The notes under the pieces are model-generated. The model was not told the DNA's origin. It was given only the letters and a program-made list of their open reading frames with translations, and made no database searches. This document shows, piece by piece, positions 33,884-41,992 of a stretch of DNA of 64,000 nt. The stretch comes from Symsagittifera roscoffensis (lineage: Eukaryota; Xenacoelomorpha; Acoela; Convolutidae). Each line of letters starts with the position of its first letter. The stretch's first letter is position 1. Made by a program: the position numbers and the translations under genes. The stretch covers positions 52,276,938-52,340,937 of the forward strand of contig NC_087069.1 in the NCBI RefSeq assembly GCF_963678635.1. The letters run 5' to 3'.

Positions 33884-34261
33884 AATTCTAAGAGTTTTTG
33901 AGATTTTTAGGCAAGATTTCTCATCAAATACAAAAAGAAAAAATTTATTTTTTTTTACCTGTATTAATTTGGACCCGGACATAAATTTAAAAGCAATGGA
34001 CCAAAAATTTCCTTTTGGAGGACTAATTGGATACGGAAATTCCTGTATGGATTTTTTTTTGCAAACTCCAAAATTTATAGACTACATGCAATTCTACACA
34101 ACTCTGCTGGATCTGTGAAATCTACTACAAAAAAGGTCCTGGGTATTGTTATGTTGCACCTAGTCTCCCCAGTTCATGCTTTCTTGGTCACGTGACTAGA
34201 TTATTTTTCTGTTTATATGTTAAAATATTTGCTTCATCAGTATATGCATTGTTTGATTGTT
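33861..34261 (+). pseudogene. Unknown conserved Polinton protein, broken
   Basis: Opens at ATG 33,861 (MNVQKLNEILRVFEIFRQDF), inside the end of PC4-like 2, and stays open to 34,118. Comparison with 56,720-57,112 and 62,779-63,190 shows that the conserved protein leaves this frame in the T-run near 34,045 and shifts again in the A-run near 34,130, ending near 34,261. Conserved features across copies are GLIGYGN with a following CMD, an H-[DN]-S-A-G motif, a Cys-Tyr-containing segment, and HVT near a Cys. It resembles no family I can name. The histidine motif could be catalytic, as speculation. Both breaks are in homopolymers, so sequencing error is possible. Confidence 0.5.
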
Positions 34262-34303
34262 AATCATTTTAAACAAAAAACTTCAGAGAAATCAGTTAAC
34301 AGA

Positions 34304-34762
34304 ATGAGTCTAGTTGTTTTGGATATTGAATGTATCAAAAGCAATATAGTGAAAGAATTAGGAGTTTATAAGGATGGACAAACAGAAGGATATTCCTTTC
34401 TTCCCAAAAAATTCAAACCAACATCCCAATCTTTTTGGTGTACACAACATCTTCATGGAATCAATTGGAGCAGTGGTTACGAAAAATATACTGAACTTGG
34501 AAAAATATTGAAAAATCTAGAAGCCACAGACACGGAATTTTTTGCAAAAGGTTATGAAAAATCTAAGATTCTATCAGAATTTTTGGAAACAAAGATTATT
34601 AATTTGGATAACTTCGCTTGCCCTAAAACTCAGTTTTTGATATTCAAAGTTGAAGAATATGATTGGAGGTGTAGCAACTACCCATTTCGTCAAGCAAAAA
34701 TTCTTCACTGTGCAGAAAGAAAAGCATTTGCATACGGAACATGGACTCGATGTTTTTTTTAA
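34304..34762 (+). CDS. DEDD exonuclease-like (RNase H fold) protein, 152 aa
   Basis: Intact frame from ATG 34,304. It opens SLVVLDIECIKSNIVKELGV, with the D-x-E of an exonuclease motif I at residues 7-9 on a hydrophobic strand. A conserved W and HLHGINW segment follows. Then come FFAKGYEKSKILSEFLE, NLDNFACP, and a C-terminal Cys/His part (C near 126, HCAERKA) that may bind zinc. Family B exonucleases and DnaQ-like enzymes share the first motif. The later acidic residues cannot be assigned with certainty. A nuclease of this kind could act in replication or in processing element DNA or RNA. Broken copies lie at 57,152-57,512 and 63,224-63,550. The frame extends upstream to 34,217, but similarity between copies begins at this ATG. 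Confidence 0.55.
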   Translation: MSLVVLDIECIKSNIVKELGVYKDGQTEGYSFLPKKFKPTSQSFWCTQHLHGINWSSGYEKYTELGKILKNLEATDTEFFAKGYEKSKILSEFLETKIINLDNFACPKTQFLIFKVEEYDWRCSNYPFRQAKILHCAERKAFAYGTWTRCFF

Positions 34763-34840
34763 CAAATTGTAAATTATATTATTCTTAATGTACTACCATT
34801 TTCAAACTTACTTTTCAAATTATATTTCATTGTCAACTTT

Positions 34841-34850
34841 TTCTTTTTAG
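34841..34850 (+). promoter_or_regulatory. Splice-acceptor-like tract before membrane protein gene
   Basis: TTCTTTTTAG ends 7 bases before ATG 34,858, after a T-rich stretch. It matches the pattern seen before the polymerase, PC4-like 2 and protease genes. No matching strong donor was seen close upstream. Confidence 0.4.
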
Positions 34851-34857
34851 AGTTAAG

Positions 34858-35121
34858 ATGGTCGATCAATGTGACAAGCCCGTAAATTTAGGAAACTTTG
34901 TTTTTGATGAAGAAAATCATGAACGAAAATCATGGAAATTGTTTGGACGTACATGTAATAGATCTCTTTTAGTTTTTTTGTGCCAATTTTTTGTCATAGT
35001 TTTGATGCTAGTATGTGCAATCGTTCGAATTATGTTATCCACAACATGTGAAGAAACAACAGTTTGGGTAGCTATTTTATCAAGTACAGTCGGTTATATT
35101 CTACCTTATCCAAAGCTATGA
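34858..35121 (+). CDS. Conserved small membrane protein, 87 aa
   Basis: Intact frame. A polar N-terminal third (MVDQCDKPVNLGNFVFDEEN), then a basic turn, then one strongly hydrophobic segment (about residues 38-59, LLVFLCQFFVIVLMLVCAIV), a short polar linker with Cys, and a second less hydrophobic stretch ending GYILPYPKL. The second copy (57,515-57,778) is also open and clearly similar, ending YILPSPKL. Small membrane proteins of this type occur just upstream of the packaging ATPase in related Polintons. A virion membrane or assembly role is possible but unproven. The stop overlaps the ATPase start by four bases (ATGA). Confidence 0.75.
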   Translation: MVDQCDKPVNLGNFVFDEENHERKSWKLFGRTCNRSLLVFLCQFFVIVLMLVCAIVRIMLSTTCEETTVWVAILSSTVGYILPYPKL

Positions 35122-36011
35122 ATAAAGTAATATCTTACAAAGAGCAAATTTTTATTTCCCTTGTTGGACCAAGTGGATCTGGAAAATCGCATCTTTTTTT
35201 TGATTGGTTGAAAATTGGTACTTTTCAACCAGCATTTGACAAAATTGTTTATTTTTATCAACATTATCAACCTCTTTATAGTCAAATGCAAAGAAAAAAC
35301 CTTAAATTTATCCAAGGATTAGATTTTGACTTGATTGAAAATCTCCCCAATAATGGAACTAAGTATTTGCTTATATTTGATGATTCTTGTGAAGAAATTT
35401 CAAACTCCAAACAATTTGTAAAAATTGCTACTGCGGGGAGACACAGGGGTCTGAATACAATATACATCAAACACAATTTATTTCATCAAAGCAAATTAGG
35501 ACGAGATGTAGAGTTACAAAATACACACATAGTCTTGTTCAAGTCGCCGAGGGATGTTTTACAAATCAATACATTAAGTCAACAACTAGGTTTAGGATCT
35601 CAATTGAAAGAGTGGTATCAAGATGCAACATCCGTTCCTTATGGTCATTTGCTTATTGATTTAACCCCAAAAACAGTTGATTCACTTAGGTATTGCACTA
35701 ATAGTGGCTCAGTTCCAACAAAATTTTACTTACCAGCTGGAATAGAGACAAAGTTTTTGGACGGTGAGTACACAATACGTCTCTATTCTCCCAATATTTC
35801 AAAAATTTTCTCTAAGGCTTCGAAAACAATTCATTCTCAATTGCCCAAAAGATTTCATTCAGTTTCTGAGCGAGTGTTTAGTAAACCTATTAAGAGGAGA
35901 GCTTCGAGATCTTCGGAAAGAAGACGTAGTAAAAAATCGAAAAGAAATTTCAGAACTAACACAAAAAAGAACTCCTCTACACAAAAGAAGAAATATTTTA
36001 AGTTCAACTAA
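35118..36011 (+). CDS. FtsK/HerA (A32-like) genome-packaging ATPase, 297 aa
   Basis: Intact. It would pump the element's DNA into capsids. Walker A GPSGSGKS lies at residues 17-24 and Walker B YLLIFDD at 83-89, followed by Glu residues. AGRHRG and the NTLSQQLGLG segment follow in the usual order for Polinton ATPases. ATG 35,118 is chosen over the upstream extension because it gives the ATGA overlap with the membrane protein gene and leaves the usual short lead to Walker A. The last 60 or so residues are very rich in Arg, Lys and Ser, a tail that could bind DNA or direct nuclear import; a basic tail is also visible in the second copy (58,470-58,616). It is one of the few large genes in this copy without a break. 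Confidence 0.93.
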   Translation: MNKVISYKEQIFISLVGPSGSGKSHLFFDWLKIGTFQPAFDKIVYFYQHYQPLYSQMQRKNLKFIQGLDFDLIENLPNNGTKYLLIFDDSCEEISNSKQFVKIATAGRHRGLNTIYIKHNLFHQSKLGRDVELQNTHIVLFKSPRDVLQINTLSQQLGLGSQLKEWYQDATSVPYGHLLIDLTPKTVDSLRYCTNSGSVPTKFYLPAGIETKFLDGEYTIRLYSPNISKIFSKASKTIHSQLPKRFHSVSERVFSKPIKRRASRSSERRRSKKSKRNFRTNTKKNSSTQKKKYFKFN

Positions 36012-36067
36012 CGGGTTACAATTGATATCTATCATCACCCCTTTTGTCATTAAACGATTGACATAGT

Positions 36068-36478
36068 ATGGAACAGTTTGTTTTAATTCCGTACTCAGTT
36101 TATCAATCACAAAGTACACTTCCAAGATAACAAAAATTGAAAGAAAAGCAAGAAAAAGAGGAGATTGTACCAAAAAATTTTGATTCTGTTTACAGTGCTG
36201 TAAATGCGAGGTTGAAAACGAGCAACAATAAGCATATTATTGATTTAATTTTGAATTCTCCTAGAATTAAAATCAGCCAGTCAGACAATATTATTTTGGA
36301 TAATCGAGATACAAAAGAATCTATTGTAGACTTTGTGTGTGCACTAAAGCGAAAAAATACCGATTTTCCAGATATTTACTTTACTATTTTGGAAGCAACA
36401 CATATTCCTCCTAAACTTGTTATTAACAAAAATGCCAAAGCAAAAGATAGAGGAACTTGGATCCCTTTCAAAATCTGA
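36068..36478 (+). pseudogene. Conserved Polinton protein ending in W-x-PFK, one stop
   Basis: From ATG 36,068 (MEQFVLIPYSVYQSQ) the frame holds one TAA at codon 20 (36,125-36,127) and then runs open to 36,478. The main part has a charged N-terminal segment, IIDLILNSPRIKISQ, VDFVCALKRKNTDFPDIYFT, and the C-terminal NAKAKDRGTW and PFKI. The layout and end are characteristic of a conserved Polinton gene found between ATPase and integrase, whose role is not established; the position suggests a late or virion protein. Relatives lie at 58,704-59,111 and 63,575-63,857. The last 47 bases overlap the integrase start in another frame. Confidence 0.65.
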
Positions 36479-37393
36479 AAAGGTAAGACTAAACAGATTG
36501 TATTCTAGGGGCAGAGCTGCGTACGGTTCTATTCAAAACTTGAGTAAAGCGAGTGGTTTATCAAAAAAGAAAGTAGAAAAGTTTTTACAAACCAAGACAT
36601 CGTATACAAAATTTGGTCCACCAAGAGCGTTTTGTAAATATATCTATATTTAGAAGACTTCAAGCGTTTTCTAAATATGTCAATGAAATCTGGTCTATGG
36701 ACTTGGCTTTTGTAGACAAGTTAGCTAGTCAAAACAATGGAGTCAAGTATTTATTAGTTGCTGTAGATATTTTTTCGAGATTTGTCAGAGTTCAAACAAG
36801 GAAAACAAAGTATGCCAAAGACACTTTACAAGCTTTTAGAAAAATGATTTCTCGAAAAAACACTCCTGAAAAACTTTGGGTTGATAAAGGAACAGAATAT
36901 GGAGGAACTTTCAAAAAGTTTTGCAAGGAGAAAGACATTGAAGTTTACTCAACAATGAGTGAAACCAAAGCTGCATTTGCAGAGAGAGCAATTCAATCTT
37001 TAAAACATATAATTTATCGTTACATTGAAGATCATGGTGAAAAATTTATCCCCAATTTGCAGCAATTTGTTTCTTCATTGAACTGCCGCAAAAATCGATC
37101 AATTGGAAAATCTCCCAGAGATGTGATAAACAGTGATTTTTTATCAATATTGTATAACAAATCATTCAAGAAATATACTAAACCAAAATTCAAAATTGGT
37201 GATAGAGTTAGAATTTCGAAAAATGATATTCCGTTCCGAAAAGGATACAAGCCACAGTTTACAGATGAATGAAATTTTTGAAATTTCGGCAATATCTACA
37301 AAAAAACCTCCAACATACTTCATCAAAGATCTCGAAAAAGAAGAAATTCTGGGAAAATTTTTTGAAAAAGAGCTGAGAAAATGTTCAGATTAG
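36432..37393 (+). pseudogene. DDE integrase (retrovirus-like), two frameshifts
   Basis: Would insert the element into the chromosome with a 6-bp duplication. From ATG 36,432 an N-terminal helical, HTH-like segment (AAYGSIQNLSKASGLSKKKV) leads to the catalytic core, with Asp in SMDLAFVD, Asp in WVDKGTEYGG and Glu in AFAERAIQS (32 residues after the second Asp). The C-terminal part has an SH3/chromo-like segment (KFKIGDRVRISKNDIPFRKG). A frameshift near 36,625 separates the HTH segment from the core. A second, at a short direct repeat (ATGAATGA, 37,265-37,272), cuts the last 40 residues. All three catalytic acids are intact. GTAAGT follows at 37,396. Confidence 0.93.
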
Positions 37394-37436
37394 TGGTAAG
37401 TCATTTTTTAAATTGAGTTTCTATCAATCAGTTGTC

Positions 37437-38220
37437 ATGGATTCTTTTACTATTGAGCTAGTTTCTAATGCTTCTTTTAATTGTTATCCGAATAACAGTC
37501 TTAGTTCCTTTACAATTTTTCTACCGGAACAAATACATCTAAAAGGAAAATGGGAGGTTGCTATTTCAGAAATATCGTACCCTTCTTTGTACCAAAACGT
37601 TACAGAGGAAAAAATTACTTTCGTAGATGGACGAGAAAGTCCTGAGGAAAAAAGAAAAATTCAACCGATGCATGTTGAACCTGGATTGTATCCAAGTATT
37701 GTTGATATAGTTGTAGCCATGAATGACAAAGTTCGAAAACGTATAGGAGCACAAAAAAGTGAATATAACGGAATTTATGTATCAGTAGATAAGATTACAC
37801 AAAAAGTTGCCATTCATTTACCTGAGGATCAATCAGTGTTTATAATTCAAAGTGCTGATTTGAGTCACATTTTTGGTTGTGATTTAGAACAAAATCAGAC
37901 AGGTGTTATAATGAAAGGAAAAGGACCACATTATCCTCAGTATTCTTACGACATTATAAGAATACATTCCTTAATGATTTATAGTGCTATTATAGAATAT
38001 AATATAGTAGGCGATACAAAAACTCCATTACTGCGTTGTATTCCTTTCATTTCCAAAGTAAAAATGGAGATATAATATCTACAGGACAGTACATGAACTA
38101 ACAATCCTTCACAAATCAGCATAAAAATAGAACTAAGGGATACTACAGGTGAAAAAATTGCTTTTGTGTCCGAAGGAATTACACGAGTTGTCCTCAAGGC
38201 ACAGATTATATCCTCATAAG
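37437..38220 (+). pseudogene. Penton-like minor capsid protein, C-terminus disrupted
   Basis: Opens at ATG 37,437 (MDSFTIELVSNASFN), just after an acceptor-like ATCAATCAG, and stays open for 212 residues to 38,075. Features are SSFTIFLPEQIHLKGKWEVA, then AISEISYP, EPGLYPSIVDIV, and HIFGCDLEQNQTGV. This is the conserved Polinton penton-like protein, predicted to be a single jelly roll at the capsid vertices. After 38,060 the frame is lost. The region to 38,220 matches the copy at 60,640-60,770 only in pieces, with a deletion near 38,100-38,120 and a foreign 27-bp insert near 38,204. Most of the protein could still be made, but without its normal end. Confidence 0.85.
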
Positions 38221-38230
38221 GCACAGATAT
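38204..38230 (+). repeat. 27-bp insert identical to part of the capsid gene
   Basis: These 27 bases match 39,044-39,070 exactly (a segment of the major capsid gene, same strand) and are absent from the equivalent place in the second copy (about 60,780). It looks like filler DNA copied from 840 bp away during repair, or an assembly artefact. Confidence 0.8.
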
Positions 38231-38275
38231 TCGCAAGATTTCGGATAATCATTTTTGATTTATACTTCATACGGA

Positions 38276-38644
38276 ATGGTTGCTCAAAGTTTAGCTAATT
38301 TTCCTATTTTTCGTGGACATGCAAGGCAGCGTGGAAGAGGTTTTGGTGCTCTTGCACAAACTCTTGGGAGAACTGCAATTCCCTTCATTAAAAAATATAT
38401 AGTCCCAGCTGCAAAAAGAATCGGAGCAGATTTATTTGAAATTGCCGCTCCAGAGATTGGAGAAGTTGTCAGTGGACGAAAAAAACTCAAAACGCTTGCA
38501 AAAGATGTTGGAACAAAAACAGTTCGAAAACAGCTGGGAGGTGGAAAAAAGAAATCCAAGCGTAGAACAAGAAGAACCATCTCTCAAAAGAGTAGTTCAA
38601 AAATCAGTCGCTCTCGCAAAGACATTTTTGACAAGATAAAATGA
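38276..38644 (+). CDS. Basic virion core-like protein, 122 aa
   Basis: Intact frame from ATG 38,276. It has a short N-terminal part with RGRGFGALAQTLGR, an amphipathic helical middle (AIPFIKKYIVPAAKRIGADL, then APEIGEVVSG), and a strongly basic C-terminal third (GGGKKKSKRRTRRT and on). This fits the small basic, DNA-binding or membrane-active virion proteins that lie beside the capsid gene in Polintons, comparable in style to adenovirus core protein X or VI. QLGGG before the basic tail resembles a protease cleavage site of the adenain type, but the second copy does not keep it. The stop overlaps the capsid ATG by four bases (ATGA). The second copy is 60,842-61,205. Confidence 0.75.
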   Translation: MVAQSLANFPIFRGHARQRGRGFGALAQTLGRTAIPFIKKYIVPAAKRIGADLFEIAAPEIGEVVSGRKKLKTLAKDVGTKTVRKQLGGGKKKSKRRTRRTISQKSSSKISRSRKDIFDKIK

Positions 38645-39955
38645 GTGTAAATCAAAGTAGTCATTTTCGGTACGGAGCGTTTACAAATTCTTCTTTGGAG
38701 ATTTTTGATAAAGTCCCAGTTTTGGAAACAATTATGTAATCTTACACACAAGAAGTTTTCCCCAGTACTTCTCTGGATGAAAGCAGTATTGAGTTTGAAT
38801 TTGAAAAGGATCGTAATCTCTACTTGGCTATGCGTCATACACATCTTAGCTTAAAGCTTCAACTATTCAAAGGAAGATTGTTTGATGCTTTCAAAAAAGA
38901 AAAAGCAGAACATAAAGCTAAATCGGAGGAAGATTCAGATGAGGAACCACAAACTTACTTAACTTATGTAAACAATCTACTACATTCTCTATTCTCCAAC
39001 TGTGAAGTTTATTTTAACAATACAATGGTTTACAATGCCAATGGATTATATCCTCATAAGGCACAGATATCGAACGAATTCAACTCGTCAGCAGTGAGTA
39101 ATAAAGGAATTCTTGCTTGTCATGGATACAGTTTTGAAGAAAATCCTGATGCATTTGATATGTATCCATTCACTGATAGAGCAAATTCCTTGGGAACAGG
39201 GATAACTTTTTCACTCTATGGGAGGCTCGCCATTTACTTGCGAAAAACTGTTGCTACCAAATATCAAAGTTCGAATTAAACTTATTCGAGCTAGACCTAA
39301 TTTTTACATGTTATCTGATAATCCAAATGTGAGTCTGAAAATACTTGATTGTTCACTGTTTACAAGAAGAATTTTAGTAGCTGATCCTAATCATCAATAT
39401 TTGCAATGGAATCTGGAAAGGGAACCTGCTCATTACAATTACATGGAAACTATAGCAAGAACCTTTTTCATTCCATCTCATCAAAACCAGTTTATTCAGG
39501 AAAATGTTTTCAATAATGCCCCAATCAGAAAGATAGCTATTGCAATGAATACAAATTTGGCTGTTGCGGGACCTTTTTATGAAAATCCTTTCAATTATCA
39601 ACAATTTCATTTGAGAGAGCTTAGAATTATTCGGGGTGGAAGAGCAATTATTTCATTAGATACAACTTCTCCTTGTCGACCCTATGTTACAACAATGAAA
39701 GCAATGCAGTTCAACGAAGAGTTTCCAGCTCGTCCTATGGAAGATTTTCAAAATCACTATATTCTAGTTTTCGACTTGACTTCACTGCAGGATGCCGCTG
39801 AACACTTGCATTATCCAGAACTTAGTGGAGAAAGCTTGAGATTAGAAATGTTTTTCCAATTTCCATTGGAGCAAGTAACGGAAGTGATAATCTTGGGAGA
39901 AAGACTATCAAATATTCAAATTGACAAATTCGGAACAGTCGCTAAAACTGTTTAA
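38641..39955 (+). pseudogene. Double-jelly-roll major capsid protein, one stop and one frameshift
   Basis: Forms the icosahedral shell. From ATG 38,641 the frame meets a TAA at codon 33 (38,737-38,739), then continues to about 39,235, where a small deletion shifts the frame. The rest runs open to 39,955. Typical features are NCEVYFNNTMVYNANGLYPH, NEFNSSAVSNKGIL, FTDRANSLGTGITF, RIKLIRARPNFYMLSD, YLQWNLEREPAHYNYMETIA, NPFNYQQFHLRELRIIRGG and, at the end, ERLSNIQIDKFG. About 437 codons is a normal length for the family. The N-terminal part is matched by 61,207-61,815 in the second copy, which lacks both defects but is truncated. Confidence 0.95.
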
Positions 39956-40063
39956 TTTTTTTGAGTTTTCAGGTTCCTATAAAAATATTGTAACTTTTTT
40001 GGGACTTTTCTTTGTTATTATCTCTGTACTATCTATATTGTTTTTTTTTTCAGACCTAAAGCT

Positions 40064-40209
40064 CCAGAAAAAAAGAGAAGGAATGCTGTTTAGTTGAAAA
40101 CCCGAGACACTTCTTCAACCTAGACTGTAAAACAGTATTCAATAAACTTTGCCCACTATATAAGGCTTGTGTATGGGACTTTGTTGATTCAATTCCTAAA
40201 TGTGTGTAA
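40064..40209 (+). CDS. Possible short Cys-rich frame between capsid and protease
   Basis: An open stretch of about 47 codons ending in TAA at 40,207, with six cysteines and a conserved-looking end (CPLYKACVWDFVDSIPKCV). A T-rich acceptor-like tract (TTTTTTTTTTCAG, ending 40,053) lies just before it, and a consensus donor GTAAGT (40,206) overlaps its stop. No ATG was seen at the start. It could be an exon spliced to the protease transcript or simply leader sequence. There is no second copy to compare, so support is weak. Confidence 0.25.
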
Positions 40210-40269
40210 GTCATTATTCTTCCTTTTTTAACCTAAAGTACACTATCAACTTATCAATTTCATTTTTAG
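40206..40269 (+). other. Probable 64-bp intron before the protease gene
   Basis: Donor TGT|GTAAGT (40,206) and acceptor CAATTTCATTTTTAG (ending 40,269) with a T/C-rich 3' half. The protease ATG lies 27 bases downstream. A short leader intron of this kind matches the one before the polymerase gene. Confidence 0.5.
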
Positions 40270-40295
40270 CTGTAAATCAGCCTACAATTGCAAAG

Positions 40296-40693
40296 ATGGA
40301 TAACATTTCACTTTTGCAAATTATTGAAAGAATTCCAGAGCTCAAGTTCAAGTAAATAGGATCATACCCTTCTGATACAGTACCTCAACTAACAAAATAC
40401 TCATTGCAATTATTAACTCAGCCCCAAGCAAGGATAGAGGAGAACACTGGATTATGATTGCTCGAATGAATAAAAGCTACTACTTTGCAGATTCTTTGGG
40501 AAGAAAGAGATCAACCTACCCCTTTTTAACGAAAAAGTTTCGACGAATGGTTCCTCGAAAGCTACGAAAGACTGATAATTTGTGTGGTTTTTACGCAATT
40601 TATTCAGCGTTTCACCTTTTTAAATTCTTACAAAAGAACTTGAATAATGTTCATGATGTGTATGTTTTGAATTGTATCAGTAATTTCATGTAA
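40296..40693 (+). pseudogene. Adenain-like cysteine protease, one stop and one frameshift
   Basis: Would mature virion proteins. From ATG 40,296 (MDNISLLQIIERIPELKFK) the frame meets a TAA at codon 20 (40,353-40,355) and shifts near 40,412 in a short T-run. The rest is open to 40,693. Visible catalytic features are His in EHWIMIAR (about 40,444), Asp in FADSLGR, and Cys in NLCGFYAIY (about 40,583), the His-Asp-Cys order of adenovirus-like (C5/Ulp1-type) proteases. About 131 codons is short but usual for Polinton proteases. No copy of this gene survives elsewhere in the window. A poly-A-like AATAAA at 40,141 precedes it and may serve the capsid transcript. Confidence 0.92.
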
Positions 40694-41732
40694 AAGTGCA
40701 TTTCATGTAAGTGTAAATTTTTGCAGTAATTTTACTATACGATGTAGTCAATTGTTTGATTATTTATGTAATTTAACTTTTTAAATTCCTGAGATTTCTT
40801 ACGAAAAGCATCTTAGCAACTAACCCTTTGATGAAATACGGAGAATGATGATGGAATATGGATGTTGTAGTCCCCCAATTGAAAGATTTAACGATAGAGT
40901 AGATAAATTTACGAAAATTGTAACCAATTTCCAGTAAATTGTATAATTTTCTTAAAAGTTTACTCTGAGAAAGAGGGAAGTATTATTACACAAAAATATC
41001 AGAACCAAAAAAAATATGATACTATGTTGTTCTCAGAGTAAATTTTTACCGTGGTAGAGCAATTGATAAATTTGGATAATAATTTTTTGGAAAATTTGGA
41101 AATTTCAAAGAATTTTTTAAAGATTAAAGACAAAATGATAAAAAAGAACTGAAATGAATCGTAGCAAGAAATTTGACGGAATAAATAAACCAGTTGAGGT
41201 AAAAATAAGTGAGATAATTATGTGAAAAAAGATAAAATAAGTCATAAAATTATTAAGTGTAATGAACCTGTCATCCGTTCTCCAGATAACCTGGGGAAAA
41301 AAGATTAAGTAGGATATAAAAGTAATCAACCGTGTGGAGCTGTCAAGATTCCCCTGATATCCCGTGGAGCGGAATAACTAACCTGTCAAAGATAATCTCC
41401 TCTTGACAATTTTCCCCAGATAACCTGAGGGAAAATAAATAACATGAAATAAGAATTTAAAAGATTCTTTCGAGAAAAAAAAATATTCTGTGATATATTA
41501 GTTTATGATCCCATACTCTAAATTGAAACTTAATTTTCGTCGAAACTTACCATTTGAAACTTACCATCCAAAAAAAAATTTTTTAATTTTTTAATATAAA
41601 ATTGTTTTTTCAAGATAAAAATGTATTTGCAAGTAAAACTTAAAAAAATTTCAAAAATTTTCTGAAACTTACCTTCTGAAACTTACCATACCGAATTTTT
41701 GTAAGACAAGATAGTCCTTACATATCACAAAT
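40694..41732. other. Non-coding right end of the Polinton, with short repeats
   Basis: No gene. It holds a perfect 13-bp inverted repeat TTTACTCTGAGAA/TTCTCAGAGTAAA (40,959-40,971 and 41,030-41,042, spacer 58). It also has a repeated CAGATAACCTGRGG (about 41,282 and 41,414) with nearby GTGGAGC and CTGTCAA pairs, and several copies of TCTGAAACTTACCAT or near variants (41,530-41,690). The last motif reads ATGGTAAGTTTCAGA on the minus strand and also lies in both terminal repeats. Confidence 0.7.
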
Positions 41733-41992
41733 CGTAGAAGTTGACTAAGAAACGCAGGTATTGGCAAAATCGAGCTCAAAAATTCGGGCGCCAAAAGTTT
41801 TTCTGGAACTTACCATCTGAAACCTACCATCTTAATACATAGGAAACCTATTCCCTACCTTAATACATTGGAAATCTATTCCCTATCTTAATACATAGCT
41901 TGGTGACCGTATACTCTATTCCCTATCTTAACACATGGGGGTCTCCAAGCACATACCCCCCCCCCCCCTGATCACCTCACCCTTCTACTACT
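41733..41992 (-). repeat. Polinton right terminal inverted repeat
   Basis: Reverse complement of 24,279-24,525 with few mismatches and small indels. It includes the four ATGTATTAAGATAGGGAA-type units and the AGTAGTAGAAGG tip. It differs by a run of 13 C (41,956-41,968) that has no counterpart on the left, and the tip hairpin is partly lost. Confidence 0.95.

Larger units (their letters stand above)
24279..41992. mobile_element. Full-length Polinton/Maverick (adintovirus class), 17.7 kb
   Basis: The element is bounded by inverted repeats starting AGTAGTAGAAGGGTGAGGTG and by a perfect 6-bp target duplication. It carries the Polinton core set: protein-primed family B polymerase, DDE integrase, FtsK/A32-like packaging ATPase, adenain-like protease, double-jelly-roll major capsid and penton-like minor capsid, plus about ten smaller genes. 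The polymerase reads leftward from about 29 kb and the capsid cluster reads rightward, the usual layout of early and late blocks. Polymerase, integrase, capsid, protease and several others contain stops or frameshifts, so this copy is probably no longer able to move or form particles by itself. Some breaks fall in homopolymer runs and could be sequencing errors. Confidence 0.96.

Noticed and set aside
33861-34261. Phospholipase A2 domain of the parvovirus type
   Set aside because: H-[DN]-S-A-G and glycines are suggestive, but the calcium-loop and second catalytic Asp pattern could not be placed.
36432-37393. Integrase of an LTR retrotransposon or retrovirus
   Set aside because: No reverse transcriptase, gag or LTR nearby. 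It sits in order with ATPase and capsid genes inside Polinton termini.
38284-38580. 98-codon minus-strand frame over the core-protein gene
   Set aside because: Antisense shadow of the basic core protein gene; the same shadow appears over the second copy at 60,887-61,120.
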